A stretch of DNA of 64,000 bases from Planctomycetes bacterium B3_Pla (GCA_005223045.1 NJBM01000002.1:124001-188000); one strand, 5' to 3'; shown: positions 1 through 9,748, counted from the stretch's first letter. Program-made: numbers and translations. Notes: generated by a model not told the origin, from the letters alone.

Positions 1-417
1 TTGCGCAGTCACCAGACCGCTCCGGGAGGTGGGCGTGATCCGCTGTCCGAACTGACCGAGAAGGGCCAGTGCGGTGATGGGCGAATTCGTATCGAAAGCG
101 ACAACCATGAATATGGTTTCAGCGCGAAGAATCCTGTTGTCACTCAGTGGACTATGTTGGATTTTCTGATGCGAAAGGCAAATCCGGCGTTGAATGTGAC
201 ATTTGATCTCTTGCAGGACCTGTCGCTGTTCAAGCCCGGCCAGCTCCTGACCTACGACGGCCTGACACCAGTGAAGCTAAAAGAAGGAAATACCGTCACG
301 TTACAAACCTATGCCCAGACGGGCCAGGGCGTACTGCCCATCCATTATCTGCTCGATGACCTGATGCGTCCACAGCTTATCACCGGCAGTCTCCTCTCGT
401 GGGCATTGGCGGGATAG
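1..417 (+). CDS. Possible 3' end of an unrecognised gene, cut by the window edge
   Basis: An open frame runs from the first base to a TAG at 415-417. It has no convincing start or ribosome-binding site inside the window, so it is probably the C-terminal part of a gene that begins upstream. I do not recognise the family. The last ~90 residues look like real globular protein, with alternating hydrophobic segments and few rare residues. The first ~50 residues are less convincing and could be out-of-gene sequence. It converges on the histidine kinase gene, whose stop lies 24 bases further on. A chance open frame is possible. Confidence 0.35.
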   Translation: MRSHQTAPGGGRDPLSELTEKGQCGDGRIRIESDNHEYGFSAKNPVVTQWTMLDFLMRKANPALNVTFDLLQDLSLFKPGQLLTYDGLTPVKLKEGNTVTLQTYAQTGQGVLPIHYLLDDLMRPQLITGSLLSWALAG

Positions 418-441
418 GGCGCGTTTCCGTGGATTGCCGGG

Positions 442-2391
442 CTACATTCGAGCAGCTAAGGCCACTCTGAATATCACGCCGGTCGGCTTGGCGCCGTCGA
501 TTTCCACGAAGCCGTTGTGGGCCTCGGCGAATTTCTTCACCAGTGCAAGACCCAGGCCTGTGCCGGTGGTTTCGCGTGTATCTTCGGCTCCGGAGCGATA
601 AAATTGCTCGAATATCTTTTTTCGCTGCCGATGAGGGACGCCGGGGCCGTGATCTTCGACCTCGATCAAGATGAATCGATCATCGCTTTTGGTGCGGACT
701 ATAATGGTTTTGTCCTCGGTGTTGCGCGCGTATTTGATTGCGTTGTCTAACAAATTGACGACTATCTGTGTAACCGCATCACTGTCAAAAGCCGATTGTT
801 CAAGCCGGCAAAGTTCTGCTTTGATCGAAAAGCCTTTTTGTGCCGCAAAAGGCTCCATCATTTCGACAACGTCTGCAACGCATTTGTTCATGTCGCCAAC
901 ATTGAAGGTGTATTTTTTTCGCCCTCTTTGGATTCGCGAGAAGTCCAGCACGTTTTCTATCAGCCGGCTGAGCCTTTCGCTTTCCTGCCGCATGTTCCTG
1001 TAATATTCAACCGCCTTGTCCTGCGATTTGACCCAGTTCTTCTCCAGCATCTCCGAGTACATTCGAATCGAAGTAAGCGGCGTTCTAAGCTCATGCGATA
1101 CTGCCGATATGAAATCGTCCTTCTTCTGCGCCAGCTTGATCTGTGCACCGGCGTTGTGCCATAAGCTCGCCAGTCCCAGGGCAACCGCCAGCAGCACAAT
1201 CGAAACGATGCCGACATACCAGATTCGCAGGTGACGGATTTCTTTGCCGATCCAGCCGGGGTCGATTTCTTTGAGGTTCAGGGCCAAATCGCCAAAGCCA
1301 AAGTTCAGGATTGCGGCGTGGGCAACGTCCCCGTTGTTGCGGGCATCTTCTCTCGGCGACAATTCAAAACTCATGCCCTTGCGCACGAATCGCGATGCGG
1401 ATTCCTCGATCCGCTCGACGAGCATTTTCTCATTGAGCTGGAAGCCCTGCAGGAAGTGTCTGTCTTCGATTTGTACATGCCGCAGCAGGAATACCTGCCC
1501 GCCGAACATGGATTCGGCCTGTTGCGAAGCGGAGTCTCCTTTGGCCCGCCCGCCGGGGGCCACTACCGGAAAAAACGGCTCGATGCGAACCTGAACCGTT
1601 TCCGTTTGATTTTCGTCCGGAGTTGCTGTTTGCCGTTCGTATAGACCCGTTATCTGTTCGGCCTGAGTTGCTCCTTCCTGGATTTGCCGCTGTGACTGAG
1701 CAGCCTCATTCGAAATAACATTCTGCTCAAGAACCGAACGCTTTTGCTCGATCACCTGAGTTTTTTGACCTTTGCTTTGCAGACTCTCGATGAGATAACT
1801 TTGAGACAATTTATCCCTCTGAGCTGCCTCTTTGGCGAACTGATCCTGCTCGACCGTTTCCGGCCCCACCTGTGGCGCGATCTCACTTTCAAGATTCATC
1901 TTTAGAGGACCGCCCATTGTTCCGCGCAGCGCCGGCAGCAGATTGTTCTCGATATTTTTCCTGTTCGAAAGAGCTTCGGCAAACAGCTCGTTATCAAAGT
2001 CGGTCAGGTCTTGTCTTTGATCGACGTTGTCGTTTGGCGTGATGACGCTGCCGTCCGGCTCGATTTGAAAATTACCGTAAGCCAGGCCTTGTTCCAGACG
2101 GCCGGCCAGCGGGCTGCGCAGCACGGGCATTTGCTGCTGACCTGGCGCGACATTCTCCGGCACATAGTAATATTGATAATCGGTGTACGGGCGGCTCTGC
2201 TCGGTCCGCATGAATTCATCGAGCGTTAGCGTGACATCCTGCCTGATCTGCTCGGCTACGGCGGCAAACTCGCCAAGACGCGCACCTTCCAGACCCTGCG
2301 CCCGTATCCGGATGGAGTGGTATCCCATCCAGAGAAGCCCGCCGAGGGCCGCAAGAATTATCACCGACAGTATTATAAGCCGTCTGTACAT
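442..2391 (-). CDS. PhoR-like membrane sensor histidine kinase
   Basis: Predicted two-component sensor that autophosphorylates on a histidine and passes the phosphate to the response regulator encoded at the head of the same operon. With the ATG at 2391 (AGAGG just upstream; 10 bases separate it from the preceding stop) the protein has 649 residues. It shows TM1 at about 4-22, an unusually long Gln/Glu-rich extracytoplasmic region of ~365 residues, TM2 at ~390-410, and a HisKA domain with SHELRTP (His433). The HATPase_c domain follows, with N box DNAIKYA, G1 box DHGPGVP and G2 box TGTGLGL. A longer frame to 2622 overlaps the HEAT gene and is unlikely. The sensor region is far longer than in typical PhoR and I recognise no domain in it. 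Kinase certain; stimulus unknown. Confidence 0.93.
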   Translation of the reverse strand: MYRRLIILSVIILAALGGLLWMGYHSIRIRAQGLEGARLGEFAAVAEQIRQDVTLTLDEFMRTEQSRPYTDYQYYYVPENVAPGQQQMPVLRSPLAGRLEQGLAYGNFQIEPDGSVITPNDNVDQRQDLTDFDNELFAEALSNRKNIENNLLPALRGTMGGPLKMNLESEIAPQVGPETVEQDQFAKEAAQRDKLSQSYLIESLQSKGQKTQVIEQKRSVLEQNVISNEAAQSQRQIQEGATQAEQITGLYERQTATPDENQTETVQVRIEPFFPVVAPGGRAKGDSASQQAESMFGGQVFLLRHVQIEDRHFLQGFQLNEKMLVERIEESASRFVRKGMSFELSPREDARNNGDVAHAAILNFGFGDLALNLKEIDPGWIGKEIRHLRIWYVGIVSIVLLAVALGLASLWHNAGAQIKLAQKKDDFISAVSHELRTPLTSIRMYSEMLEKNWVKSQDKAVEYYRNMRQESERLSRLIENVLDFSRIQRGRKKYTFNVGDMNKCVADVVEMMEPFAAQKGFSIKAELCRLEQSAFDSDAVTQIVVNLLDNAIKYARNTEDKTIIVRTKSDDRFILIEVEDHGPGVPHRQRKKIFEQFYRSGAEDTRETTGTGLGLALVKKFAEAHNGFVEIDGAKPTGVIFRVALAARM

Positions 2392-2401
2392 ACCTCTATC
2401 T

Positions 2402-4222
2402 TCATATACCTTCTTGATTTGTGATGATTTCGCTCTTTGACTCAACAGGCTGGACCTCGCCAATCTGTTCAATCGCCCTGCGGGCAGCCTCGCGGACACC
2501 ATAAACTCCGTTTTCATACCGGTGTGGATCACTCTCTGCGAGATATTCCAATACTGATAACGCTCGCGGATCACCGATTCGCCCGAGCGCGTATGCCGCA
2601 AACCGGCGAACGGCCGAATCATCGTGTCCGAGCAACTCTGTAAGTCTAAGTGTCAGTCGTTCGTCGCCAATATAGCCGAGGCACTCGATAAGTCTAATCT
2701 CAGGATTAGGAAGATCCAACAATGGAGCCAGATGCTGTTGCATCTCCTCTCGCTCTGTCGGTGTCCATTCATCACCGGTTTCTGGAGGAAACATCGCGAT
2801 TGCAGTGCAGCCTGAATAACAGGCAATCCTTATACCTTCGACGTTTGAGCGGAGACCTTGGCGGATTATTCTCTTGTATCGGTCGATATTGTTCAAATGT
2901 ATCTGTCGGAGACGGGTTGCATGAATTACGGTTCGAGCCGCGCCGACGGCAGCACCCTCCTGCTCAGGCGTGTCAGGAGAATTCATCTCAGCCATCAAGA
3001 CAAGAGCGTCAAACGCCTCTTGGACTACCGGAGCCGACACAACCGATCCAGAGGTATCTCTGGGCGGCAGTGTGAGAATGCCAAGAGACCGAGCTAATTG
3101 CTTGAGGAGTGTACGATTCTTCTCTTGACGCAACCTTTGGATGAAAAACGATGCGGTGCGGTCATCACGGTATCGCCCCAACCAGGTGATAGCACTTGAG
3201 CGGATGACGGCGTTGGGGCAATGAGCGGCCGTTTGGAATAGCTCATCATGAGAAGGTCTCTTGTCTGAATAATGTTCCCGCGAAACCTCCTCTACCGGCT
3301 TACCTGCCCGTCGGAGGATAGAATTGATAGCTTGTCTTGCAGAGTATCGCAAATCACCCTTGCCTCTATTTACATAGAAACGCTCAATGATACGAAGGTG
3401 CTCAATTGCCGTTTCGTCTCCATATTGTTTGAGTCCTTGAATAGACTCACGAAGACAAACATCATCCTGTAATCGGCCAATTAATATCGTGATGAGTTCA
3501 TGTTGGCCAACGACCTCCGGGCCCAGCTTCACCAGCCCCTGGATTGCCCAATGTCGAACCGATTCGAATTCATCTGAAACAGCTCGCTGCAGAGCATCCT
3601 TGGCTCGCCGATCGGGTATCTGATACAGCACGTAAGCCACGTTCGCCCTGAGATAGCGGTCCCGATTGTCCATCAGAGGTAAGAGAGGTTCAACTGCTGC
3701 CGAACCCATCTTCAGCAGGGACTTCTTCGCCATGGCCCAGTGGCCTGTTCTTCGATAGTCATCGCCCATCCGCGCCGATATTGCCGGCACCGCTCTGGGC
3801 CCCAAAGCTGCTATTCGCTCAACAAGCTTTGAATCTCTCAGGCGAAAACTCTGAGCGTCCTGTTCGTTCAAAGGACAACCGTATTTTAACAACTGCTCGA
3901 TGATTTTCCGGCGGTCTTCGCTGACCTTCTCCAGAGCATCCCTGGAAAGGTCGCTGAGGCCTGATCGCGGCATTTGTTGCGGCATATTGGCTCTGGCCCA
4001 AATCTCAGCCAGTTCGTCATCCGGCAGGGAAGTCAGGTATTGCCTCGAACGCTGCTTTCGTTGCGCCGTGAGTCTATCTACCTCCGCAAATATCTCTCCA
4101 ACCTGATTTGATATAGAATCAGGGCTTCTACCCCTGCCCTCTTTAGCGAAAGTCGGCACGGATGGAGCAAATGTCGCAACGCAGACCGCAACTGACATCA
4201 CGACTTCTCTTTTGAGACTCAT
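2402..4222 (-). CDS. Secreted HEAT-repeat protein inside a two-component operon
   Basis: 606 residues from the ATG at 4222, which has GGGAGAG at good spacing. A TTG further upstream is less likely. A short N-terminal signal peptide ends near PTFAKEG, so the protein should be exported. The rest is HEAT/PBS-lyase-like helical repeats, with recurring patterns such as AVEPLLPLMDNRDRYLRANV, SVRHWAIQGLVKLG and DSAVRRFAAYALGRIGDPRA. HEAT repeats normally form curved protein-binding scaffolds; there is no sign of catalytic residues. The gene sits 30 bases after the response regulator and 10 bases before the kinase, so all three are probably co-transcribed. An accessory role next to the kinase's periplasmic sensor is an inference from position. 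Confidence 0.9.
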   Translation of the reverse strand: MSLKREVVMSVAVCVATFAPSVPTFAKEGRGRSPDSISNQVGEIFAEVDRLTAQRKQRSRQYLTSLPDDELAEIWARANMPQQMPRSGLSDLSRDALEKVSEDRRKIIEQLLKYGCPLNEQDAQSFRLRDSKLVERIAALGPRAVPAISARMGDDYRRTGHWAMAKKSLLKMGSAAVEPLLPLMDNRDRYLRANVAYVLYQIPDRRAKDALQRAVSDEFESVRHWAIQGLVKLGPEVVGQHELITILIGRLQDDVCLRESIQGLKQYGDETAIEHLRIIERFYVNRGKGDLRYSARQAINSILRRAGKPVEEVSREHYSDKRPSHDELFQTAAHCPNAVIRSSAITWLGRYRDDRTASFFIQRLRQEKNRTLLKQLARSLGILTLPPRDTSGSVVSAPVVQEAFDALVLMAEMNSPDTPEQEGAAVGAARTVIHATRLRQIHLNNIDRYKRIIRQGLRSNVEGIRIACYSGCTAIAMFPPETGDEWTPTEREEMQQHLAPLLDLPNPEIRLIECLGYIGDERLTLRLTELLGHDDSAVRRFAAYALGRIGDPRALSVLEYLAESDPHRYENGVYGVREAARRAIEQIGEVQPVESKSEIITNQEGI

Positions 4223-4252
4223 TTTCGCTCTCCCTGCAAATGCACTCAATTC

Positions 4253-4951
4253 CTAACTCTCATGTTTGTAACCGGCGCCGCGGACGGTTTTTATGATTTG
4301 CGGATCTGCGGCGTCACGCTCGATCTTACTCCTGAGCTTGGCGATGTGCATATCGACCGTTCTTGTGCCTAATTCGCTCATCGTCTCGTTCCAGACTTCC
4401 TTATAGAGTTCCTCCCGGCTGATGACCCGATTCGGATTGGCGGCAAAGTGCTGTATGATCCCGGCTTCCCGCCTGGTGATTTCTATCTCCTTTTCCCTGC
4501 GTTTAATTTTCAATGCTGCAATATCGACATCCAGGTCCCCGAACTCGAAAGTCTGCCCGACCGCCCGGCCCGGATCGGTCCGGCGAAGCACCGCGTTGAT
4601 CCGAGCCAGCAGCTCTTCGAGCGAAAACGGCTTGGTGATGTAGTCGTCGGCGCCGAGATTCAGCCCGCTTACCCTCTCTTTCTCCCGGCCTTTGGCGGTC
4701 AGCATAATGATAGGCGTTTGCATACCATCGCGACGCCACTTGCGGCACAGTTGTTCGCCGCTGATCTTCGGCAGCATCAAATCGAGCAGAATCAGGTCAA
4801 ACCGCCCTGCCGCTGCGGCCCGGTCAGCCTCCATCCCGTCCGCAGCTTCGGTGACTCCAAAGCCGTGGAACTCCAGAAAATCCGTCAGCGCCGTTCGGAT
4901 TTTATCTTCGTCTTCGACTACCAATATGAGTGCCTTCTGTTCCATAGTCAC
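4253..4951 (-). CDS. OmpR/PhoB-family response regulator
   Basis: 232 residues with a receiver domain at 8-125 and a winged-helix Trans_reg_C domain at ~135-232. The phosphorylation site is Asp57 in LILLDLMLP, with acidic pocket Glu13-Asp14, Thr85 and Lys107 (TKPFS). The C-terminus holds RTVDMHIAKLRSKI and TVRGAGYKHES, typical of the DNA-recognition helix and wing of PhoB-type regulators. I chose the GTG at 4951 because an AGGGGA motif lies at the right distance; an ATG two codons later (4945) is the alternative. It is the first gene of an operon with the HEAT protein and kinase. Its promoter has a Pho-box-like direct repeat, suggesting autoregulation. Confidence 0.93.
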   Translation of the reverse strand: MTMEQKALILVVEDEDKIRTALTDFLEFHGFGVTEAADGMEADRAAAAGRFDLILLDLMLPKISGEQLCRKWRRDGMQTPIIMLTAKGREKERVSGLNLGADDYITKPFSLEELLARINAVLRRTDPGRAVGQTFEFGDLDVDIAALKIKRREKEIEITRREAGIIQHFAANPNRVISREELYKEVWNETMSELGTRTVDMHIAKLRSKIERDAADPQIIKTVRGAGYKHES

Positions 4952-4974
4952 ACCGGTTCCCCTTTATATTATAG

Positions 4975-5012
4975 ATTATATCGGCGATGTGGTTCTGTAA
5001 ATGTTCTGTAAA
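4975..5012 (-). promoter_or_regulatory. Pho-box-like direct repeat with -10 box, upstream of the response regulator
   Basis: CTGTAAA occurs at 4995-5001 and again at 5006-5012, exactly 11 bp apart with TGTT between. Two 7-bp direct repeats on one helix face at 11-bp period is the architecture of PhoB-family operators. On the minus strand a perfect TATAAT lies at 4980-4975, 14 bases from the repeat, which could replace a normal -35 element. The site lies between the divergent regulator gene and the DUF4139-like gene and might serve both. Binding is an inference. Confidence 0.5.
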
Positions 5013-5123
5013 AAAGCCAACTTGTTATTTTACGTGCATTTTACCCAACTCTCAACCGGAACTATCGTATAATTTATTTAGTGCGAGAACCCATTGAAAC
5101 CCTTTTTGAAAGGATGAAGCGAA

Positions 5124-6905
5124 ATGAAATACGCAAACAAAAATCAGAAATGGTTGTCCGGATTTGTATCGATTTTCGGAATCTGTGCAGCGTCTTTCAT
5201 TCAGACAGATGCCGCGGCCCATGCTTCGGAAGCAGCACCGGCAAGTATGCCCGTCAAAGAGATTACCATCTTCAAAGACGGACACGCTTTCGTTCTGCAC
5301 GAGGGCAAAATGCCGACCGGCACAGATGGAAATGTTGCGATCGACTACCTTCCCAGGCCGATCATTGGAACGTTCTGGGCCTACTCGGCGGACACCAAAG
5401 CCAAGCTCACCGGTGTGGTCTCACATAAGCGCGTCGTCCCAATCAAAAGAACGGCCCTGACCATCCCCGAACTCATCGAAGGGAACATCGGCGCCAAAGT
5501 TCGCATTACCGAGGCCGGGCTTGCTGCCTACGAGACCACCATTCTTGGGATTCCGACTCGAAGCACCGAAGAGCTCAGCAGTGCCGACCCTCCGGGAAGT
5601 CCGGAAAAGCTGCCGCAGCGAGGCAGTATCGTTCTGCTGAAATTTGAAGGTGGCGTCAAAGCGGTTCCTATCAGCCGGATTCAGGAAGTCACTTTTCTCG
5701 ATGAGCCCAGGCTGCAACTGGCCGGCGAGCAGTTCCGGGATATGATGACACTCAAGCTCGACTGGGACAGACGCAAGCCCGAACGCGATGTAAACGTCGG
5801 TATGGTCTATGTCCAGCGGGGCATTCGCTGGATTCCCAACTATCGAATCGATATCGACGGCAAGGGTAACGCCATCGTCAAACTTCAGGCAACCATCATC
5901 AACGAATTAACAGATGTCGAAGACATCAGCGCTCACCTCGTAATCGGTGTGCCGAAGTTTGCGTTCGAGAACACGCCTGATCCAATCTCGCTCCAACAGA
6001 CGGTGGCACAGCTCTCAAGACACTTCCGTCCCGACAGTCAAGCCGCCTACGCCTTTTCCAACATGATTATGAGCCAGGCCGTGAGGCCTGTACGCCGCGC
6101 CGAGGTCCCAGCCGCAAACGACGGTAATGCGCTCGACCTTGGCCCCGACATTGCCGGCTCCGGCAAGAACGAGGACCTGTACGTCTTCACGCTCGAGCAC
6201 GTAACCTTGAAGAAAGGCCAGCGGATGGTCGTGCCGGTAGCCGAATACGAGTTGAAGTATCGGGACGTTTTCGTGCTCGACCTTCCGTTCGGTCCGCCGC
6301 CGGAGGTTCGGCACAATCTTAACAGCCAGCAGCAGACCAAACTAGCGCAGCTTTACCATTCACCGAAGGTAATGCACAAGATACGCCTTGCCAACAACGC
6401 CAAATGCCCGTTGACCACTGCTCCGGCACTAATCCTTCGCCAGGGCCGAATCATTGCACAGGGCATGATGACCTATACCGCTGTCGGCGCATCGAGTGAC
6501 CTTGAGCTGACTGCCGCCGTAGATATTGCCGTCGATAAGCTCGACAAGGAAACCGACCGCATCCCCGATGCAGCCAAATGGGATAATTATACTTACGCCC
6601 GGAGTAATCTGACCGGGACCATCCATCTTACAAACCACCGCTCTGATACGGTCAATTTGGAAATCCGCCGGTCGGTCCTGGGCCATGTCGATAGCGCCAG
6701 TCACGAAGGTTCAATCGAGCACTTAGGCAGGCACGAGGGCGGATGGATGGATCCAAACAGCCGGCCATTCTGGTGGGGTTGGTACAATTGGCCGTACTGG
6801 TGGTACCATTTCAACGCAGTTGGCCGTGTGACATGGGAATGCGAGCTAAAGCCCGGAAAGACCGTCGAACTGGAGTATAAGTGGCATTACTTCTGGCGTC
6901 GATAA
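5124..6905 (+). CDS. Secreted DUF4139-like protein
   Basis: 593 residues starting at an ATG preceded by AAAGGATGAAG. An N-terminal signal peptide covers roughly residues 1-32. The mature part begins with a strand-rich segment (VKEITIFKDGHAFVLHE). The middle contains YVQRGIRWIPNYRIDI followed by a long beta-sandwich-like region, the pattern seen in DUF4139/mucoidy-inhibitor-A-like proteins, where an N-terminal strand domain precedes the DUF4139 barrel. The C-terminus is strongly aromatic (clustered Trp/Tyr, WWGWYNWPYWWYHF). No catalytic motif is evident. It is divergent from the two-component operon and shares its promoter region. Family assignment is by pattern and moderate; biochemical role unknown. 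Confidence 0.82.
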   Translation: MKYANKNQKWLSGFVSIFGICAASFIQTDAAAHASEAAPASMPVKEITIFKDGHAFVLHEGKMPTGTDGNVAIDYLPRPIIGTFWAYSADTKAKLTGVVSHKRVVPIKRTALTIPELIEGNIGAKVRITEAGLAAYETTILGIPTRSTEELSSADPPGSPEKLPQRGSIVLLKFEGGVKAVPISRIQEVTFLDEPRLQLAGEQFRDMMTLKLDWDRRKPERDVNVGMVYVQRGIRWIPNYRIDIDGKGNAIVKLQATIINELTDVEDISAHLVIGVPKFAFENTPDPISLQQTVAQLSRHFRPDSQAAYAFSNMIMSQAVRPVRRAEVPAANDGNALDLGPDIAGSGKNEDLYVFTLEHVTLKKGQRMVVPVAEYELKYRDVFVLDLPFGPPPEVRHNLNSQQQTKLAQLYHSPKVMHKIRLANNAKCPLTTAPALILRQGRIIAQGMMTYTAVGASSDLELTAAVDIAVDKLDKETDRIPDAAKWDNYTYARSNLTGTIHLTNHRSDTVNLEIRRSVLGHVDSASHEGSIEHLGRHEGGWMDPNSRPFWWGWYNWPYWWYHFNAVGRVTWECELKPGKTVELEYKWHYFWRR

Positions 6906-7039
6906 GGCTCCTGACAAGGAACTACCGCGAATCCTTCGTCGTGCCGGAGCAGGTCTAATACTCCGGTATTTCCTTGCCTCGACAACAGCAATCTGGTATA
7001 TTGATGTCTGTGAGGAATCCCGCACAGGAGAACATTGAT

Positions 7040-9706
7040 ATGTCGAGGAGACAGAACCGACCGGCGTTCTTTGCAACATCAGCACTTTTAGTGTCGGCGC
7101 TGTGCATAGTTGCGGCGGCAAAGACGATCTACGTTGACTACGACGCCACCGGAACAAACAACGGCACAAGCTGGACAAATGCGTACGTTTATCTCCAGGA
7201 TGCTCTGGCCGATGCTGATACTGGCGACAAACCCGTCGAAATCCGAATCGCACAGGGTATCTACAAGCCGGACCAGGGATCGAGTCAGACTCCTGGCGAC
7301 TCCAGAGTTTCCTTTCGACTTATTAACGACGTGACGATCAGGGGCGGGTACGTCGGTCTCGACAAACCTGACCCGAATGACAGGGACATAAAGACTTATG
7401 AAACCATCCTCAGCGGCGACCTCAGCGGAAACGATGTATATGTAAATGACGCTTGTGATCTCCTCGACGAACCTACACGTTTTGACAACAGTTGGAATGT
7501 GGTGGATGGCAGTAACACAGATGCAACTGCCGTTCTCGATGGTTTTACTATCACCGGCGGACATATTACAATCGTCGCTCTTGGTGGCCCTGCAGGCGGC
7601 GCAGGAATTCTGGTTTACTCTGGGAGTCCGACACTATTCGACTGTACATTCACCGGCAACGCCACAAGCCAGGTCGGTGGCGGGATGTACAATCGAGACA
7701 ATAGTCATCCCACTCTGGTGAACTGTACGTTTGCAGGGAACTATGCCAACTCAGGGGGCGGAATGTGCAACATGCCGGGATTTCTATCGTCGGAAGGCAG
7801 CGACCCGATACTCATCAATTGCACCTTTGACAACAACTGCGCACGTCAGCTTGGCGGTGGGATGTACAACTTCCGAAGCAATCCAACGCTGACCGACTGC
7901 ACGTTCAGTCGCAACCGGATCGTCGGTCCTTATTCGAGATCGAGAGTGTCTCTTACCGGAGTGGGGGGAGGAATATATAACAACAATAGCAACTCTATGC
8001 TCACTGACTGTACATTCATCGAAAACTCTGCAGGGGGCGGCGGGGGAATATGCAACGACAGTGATAGCAGCTTAACGCTGAGCAATTGTAAGTTTGTAGG
8101 CAACTCGGCGTCCCAAGCAGGCGCCGGGCTGTTGAATCCGGAAGACTCCACTCTAACGCTGACAAATTGCAGGTTCATCAATAATACCGTCACAGGGATC
8201 GGCGGGGGCGTGTGGAATGGCAGCACCAACGCAACGCTGGTCGATTGTGTGTTCAGCGGAAACAGTGCTCATGACGGGCAAATCCCGTACGTCTCCGAAA
8301 TAATCCCCGGATCTGGTGGTGGAATGATCGCTGGAGGCACTCCCACGCTAATCAGGTGCACATTTCGGTCGAATTACGCTACTAATGGCGCCGGCATCAT
8401 AGGCGGCGGGGAGTTGGCCGAGTGTACTTTTGTCGGCAACTCTGCCAGCAAAGATGGCGGCGCAATACACACCATAGGTGAGCCAATCATAACTAATTGC
8501 ACTTTCAGCGGGAACTCTGCGAATCGGGGTGGTGGAATCTTCTTCACCTGGGGCGCTAAGATGACAATGGCCAACTGCACCTTCGCCGGCAATTCCGCCT
8601 CCACTGGAAACGCCCTGGCCTCCGATCCTCACCTGCCCTCCCTACCGGGATATTTTCAGCTCACGAATTGTATTCTATGGGACGGTGAAGACGCAATATT
8701 CGATCCGGACCCGTATGCTTTGAGATCCGCAATCACCTACTCGAATATCCAGGGCGGCTGGCCCGGTGAAGGCAACATTAACATCAACCCAAACTTTGCA
8801 GATCCCGGCTACTGGGCCGACGCCAACGATCCTAACATCGCTGTTGAGCCAAATGATCCGAATGCTGTTTGGGTGGACGGCGATTATCATTTGAAATCGG
8901 AAGCGGGACGATGGAATCCGAACAGTGAAAGCTGGGTGAAGGATGATGTAACGAGTCCCTGCATTGATGCCGGGGACCCTAATTCGGACTGGACTTCCGA
9001 GACATGGCCGCACGGGGGGCGGATCAATATGGGCGCTTACGGCGGCACGCGAGAGGCGAGTATGTCCACGCAACCGCAGGAGATGACGCTTCCATCCGTT
9101 GCATACATCCACGAGCGTGAAGTAGAGGCGGCGGAGAGTTATCAGTCTTTGCTTGTTAGCTACGGCTGTTTGACCACGTTGATAGGATTGGATGACGTGG
9201 TGACCACTCCGCTGGATTCTTACGATCTTGTCATTGTCGGACACGATACGGGAATGTTAAGTAGCTGGGGCGAGAGTGATTCTGTCGCAGCAATTGACAA
9301 TTCGGGCAAACCGATTCTCGGATTAGGCGAGGGCGGGTACGCCTTCTTCGGGAAACTCGATCTCGAAATCGGCTGGCCCAATGGAATGCACGGCAGCCGG
9401 GACAGCATCGAAGTGATCGATCCTAACAACTCATTGTTCAGTGTGCCTTATGCGATAGATGTTCCTGATGACCGAGTGCTTCAATTGTACACCGAAACCG
9501 AGCATGTCGATCTTCATCTCTGGCCGATGCCCGAGACCGTCACGGCACTCGGCAAGCAAGTCGAAAGTCACGGTTACTATCCTTTGGCGCTGGAGCATGA
9601 TCGATATGTGCTCTGGGGCTTTACGGCTTCCCCGGACAATATGACACAACTCGGCAAAGACCTGTTCATAAATGTTGTGATTCGCACGGCAAACGCCGCA
9701 TGGTAG
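7040..9706 (+). CDS. Secreted right-handed beta-helix protein with C-terminal ThuA/GATase-like domain
   Basis: 888 residues from the ATG at 7040, nine bases after CAGGAG; upstream in-frame starts lack a signal peptide. The signal peptide ends near ALCIVAAAK. Residues ~25-560 hold about a dozen repeats built on N-C-T-F-x-G-N-S-A followed by GGG-(M/I)-YN, the pattern of POMP/parallel beta-helix proteins. A linker of NP/DP-rich sequence with CIDAGDPNSDW and INMGAYGG follows, then a ~200-residue alpha/beta domain (VAYIHEREVEAAESYQSLL ... LVIVGHDTG) like ThuA/class-I amidotransferase folds. The linker module recurs near the end of the gene at 18706. Probably a cell-surface or extracellular protein; the ligand is unknown. 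Confidence 0.88.
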   Translation: MSRRQNRPAFFATSALLVSALCIVAAAKTIYVDYDATGTNNGTSWTNAYVYLQDALADADTGDKPVEIRIAQGIYKPDQGSSQTPGDSRVSFRLINDVTIRGGYVGLDKPDPNDRDIKTYETILSGDLSGNDVYVNDACDLLDEPTRFDNSWNVVDGSNTDATAVLDGFTITGGHITIVALGGPAGGAGILVYSGSPTLFDCTFTGNATSQVGGGMYNRDNSHPTLVNCTFAGNYANSGGGMCNMPGFLSSEGSDPILINCTFDNNCARQLGGGMYNFRSNPTLTDCTFSRNRIVGPYSRSRVSLTGVGGGIYNNNSNSMLTDCTFIENSAGGGGGICNDSDSSLTLSNCKFVGNSASQAGAGLLNPEDSTLTLTNCRFINNTVTGIGGGVWNGSTNATLVDCVFSGNSAHDGQIPYVSEIIPGSGGGMIAGGTPTLIRCTFRSNYATNGAGIIGGGELAECTFVGNSASKDGGAIHTIGEPIITNCTFSGNSANRGGGIFFTWGAKMTMANCTFAGNSASTGNALASDPHLPSLPGYFQLTNCILWDGEDAIFDPDPYALRSAITYSNIQGGWPGEGNININPNFADPGYWADANDPNIAVEPNDPNAVWVDGDYHLKSEAGRWNPNSESWVKDDVTSPCIDAGDPNSDWTSETWPHGGRINMGAYGGTREASMSTQPQEMTLPSVAYIHEREVEAAESYQSLLVSYGCLTTLIGLDDVVTTPLDSYDLVIVGHDTGMLSSWGESDSVAAIDNSGKPILGLGEGGYAFFGKLDLEIGWPNGMHGSRDSIEVIDPNNSLFSVPYAIDVPDDRVLQLYTETEHVDLHLWPMPETVTALGKQVESHGYYPLALEHDRYVLWGFTASPDNMTQLGKDLFINVVIRTANAAW

Positions 9707-9748
9707 GACAGTCCGGTAAACGTGCGAGTCTCCTGTGCAGAATTATCT

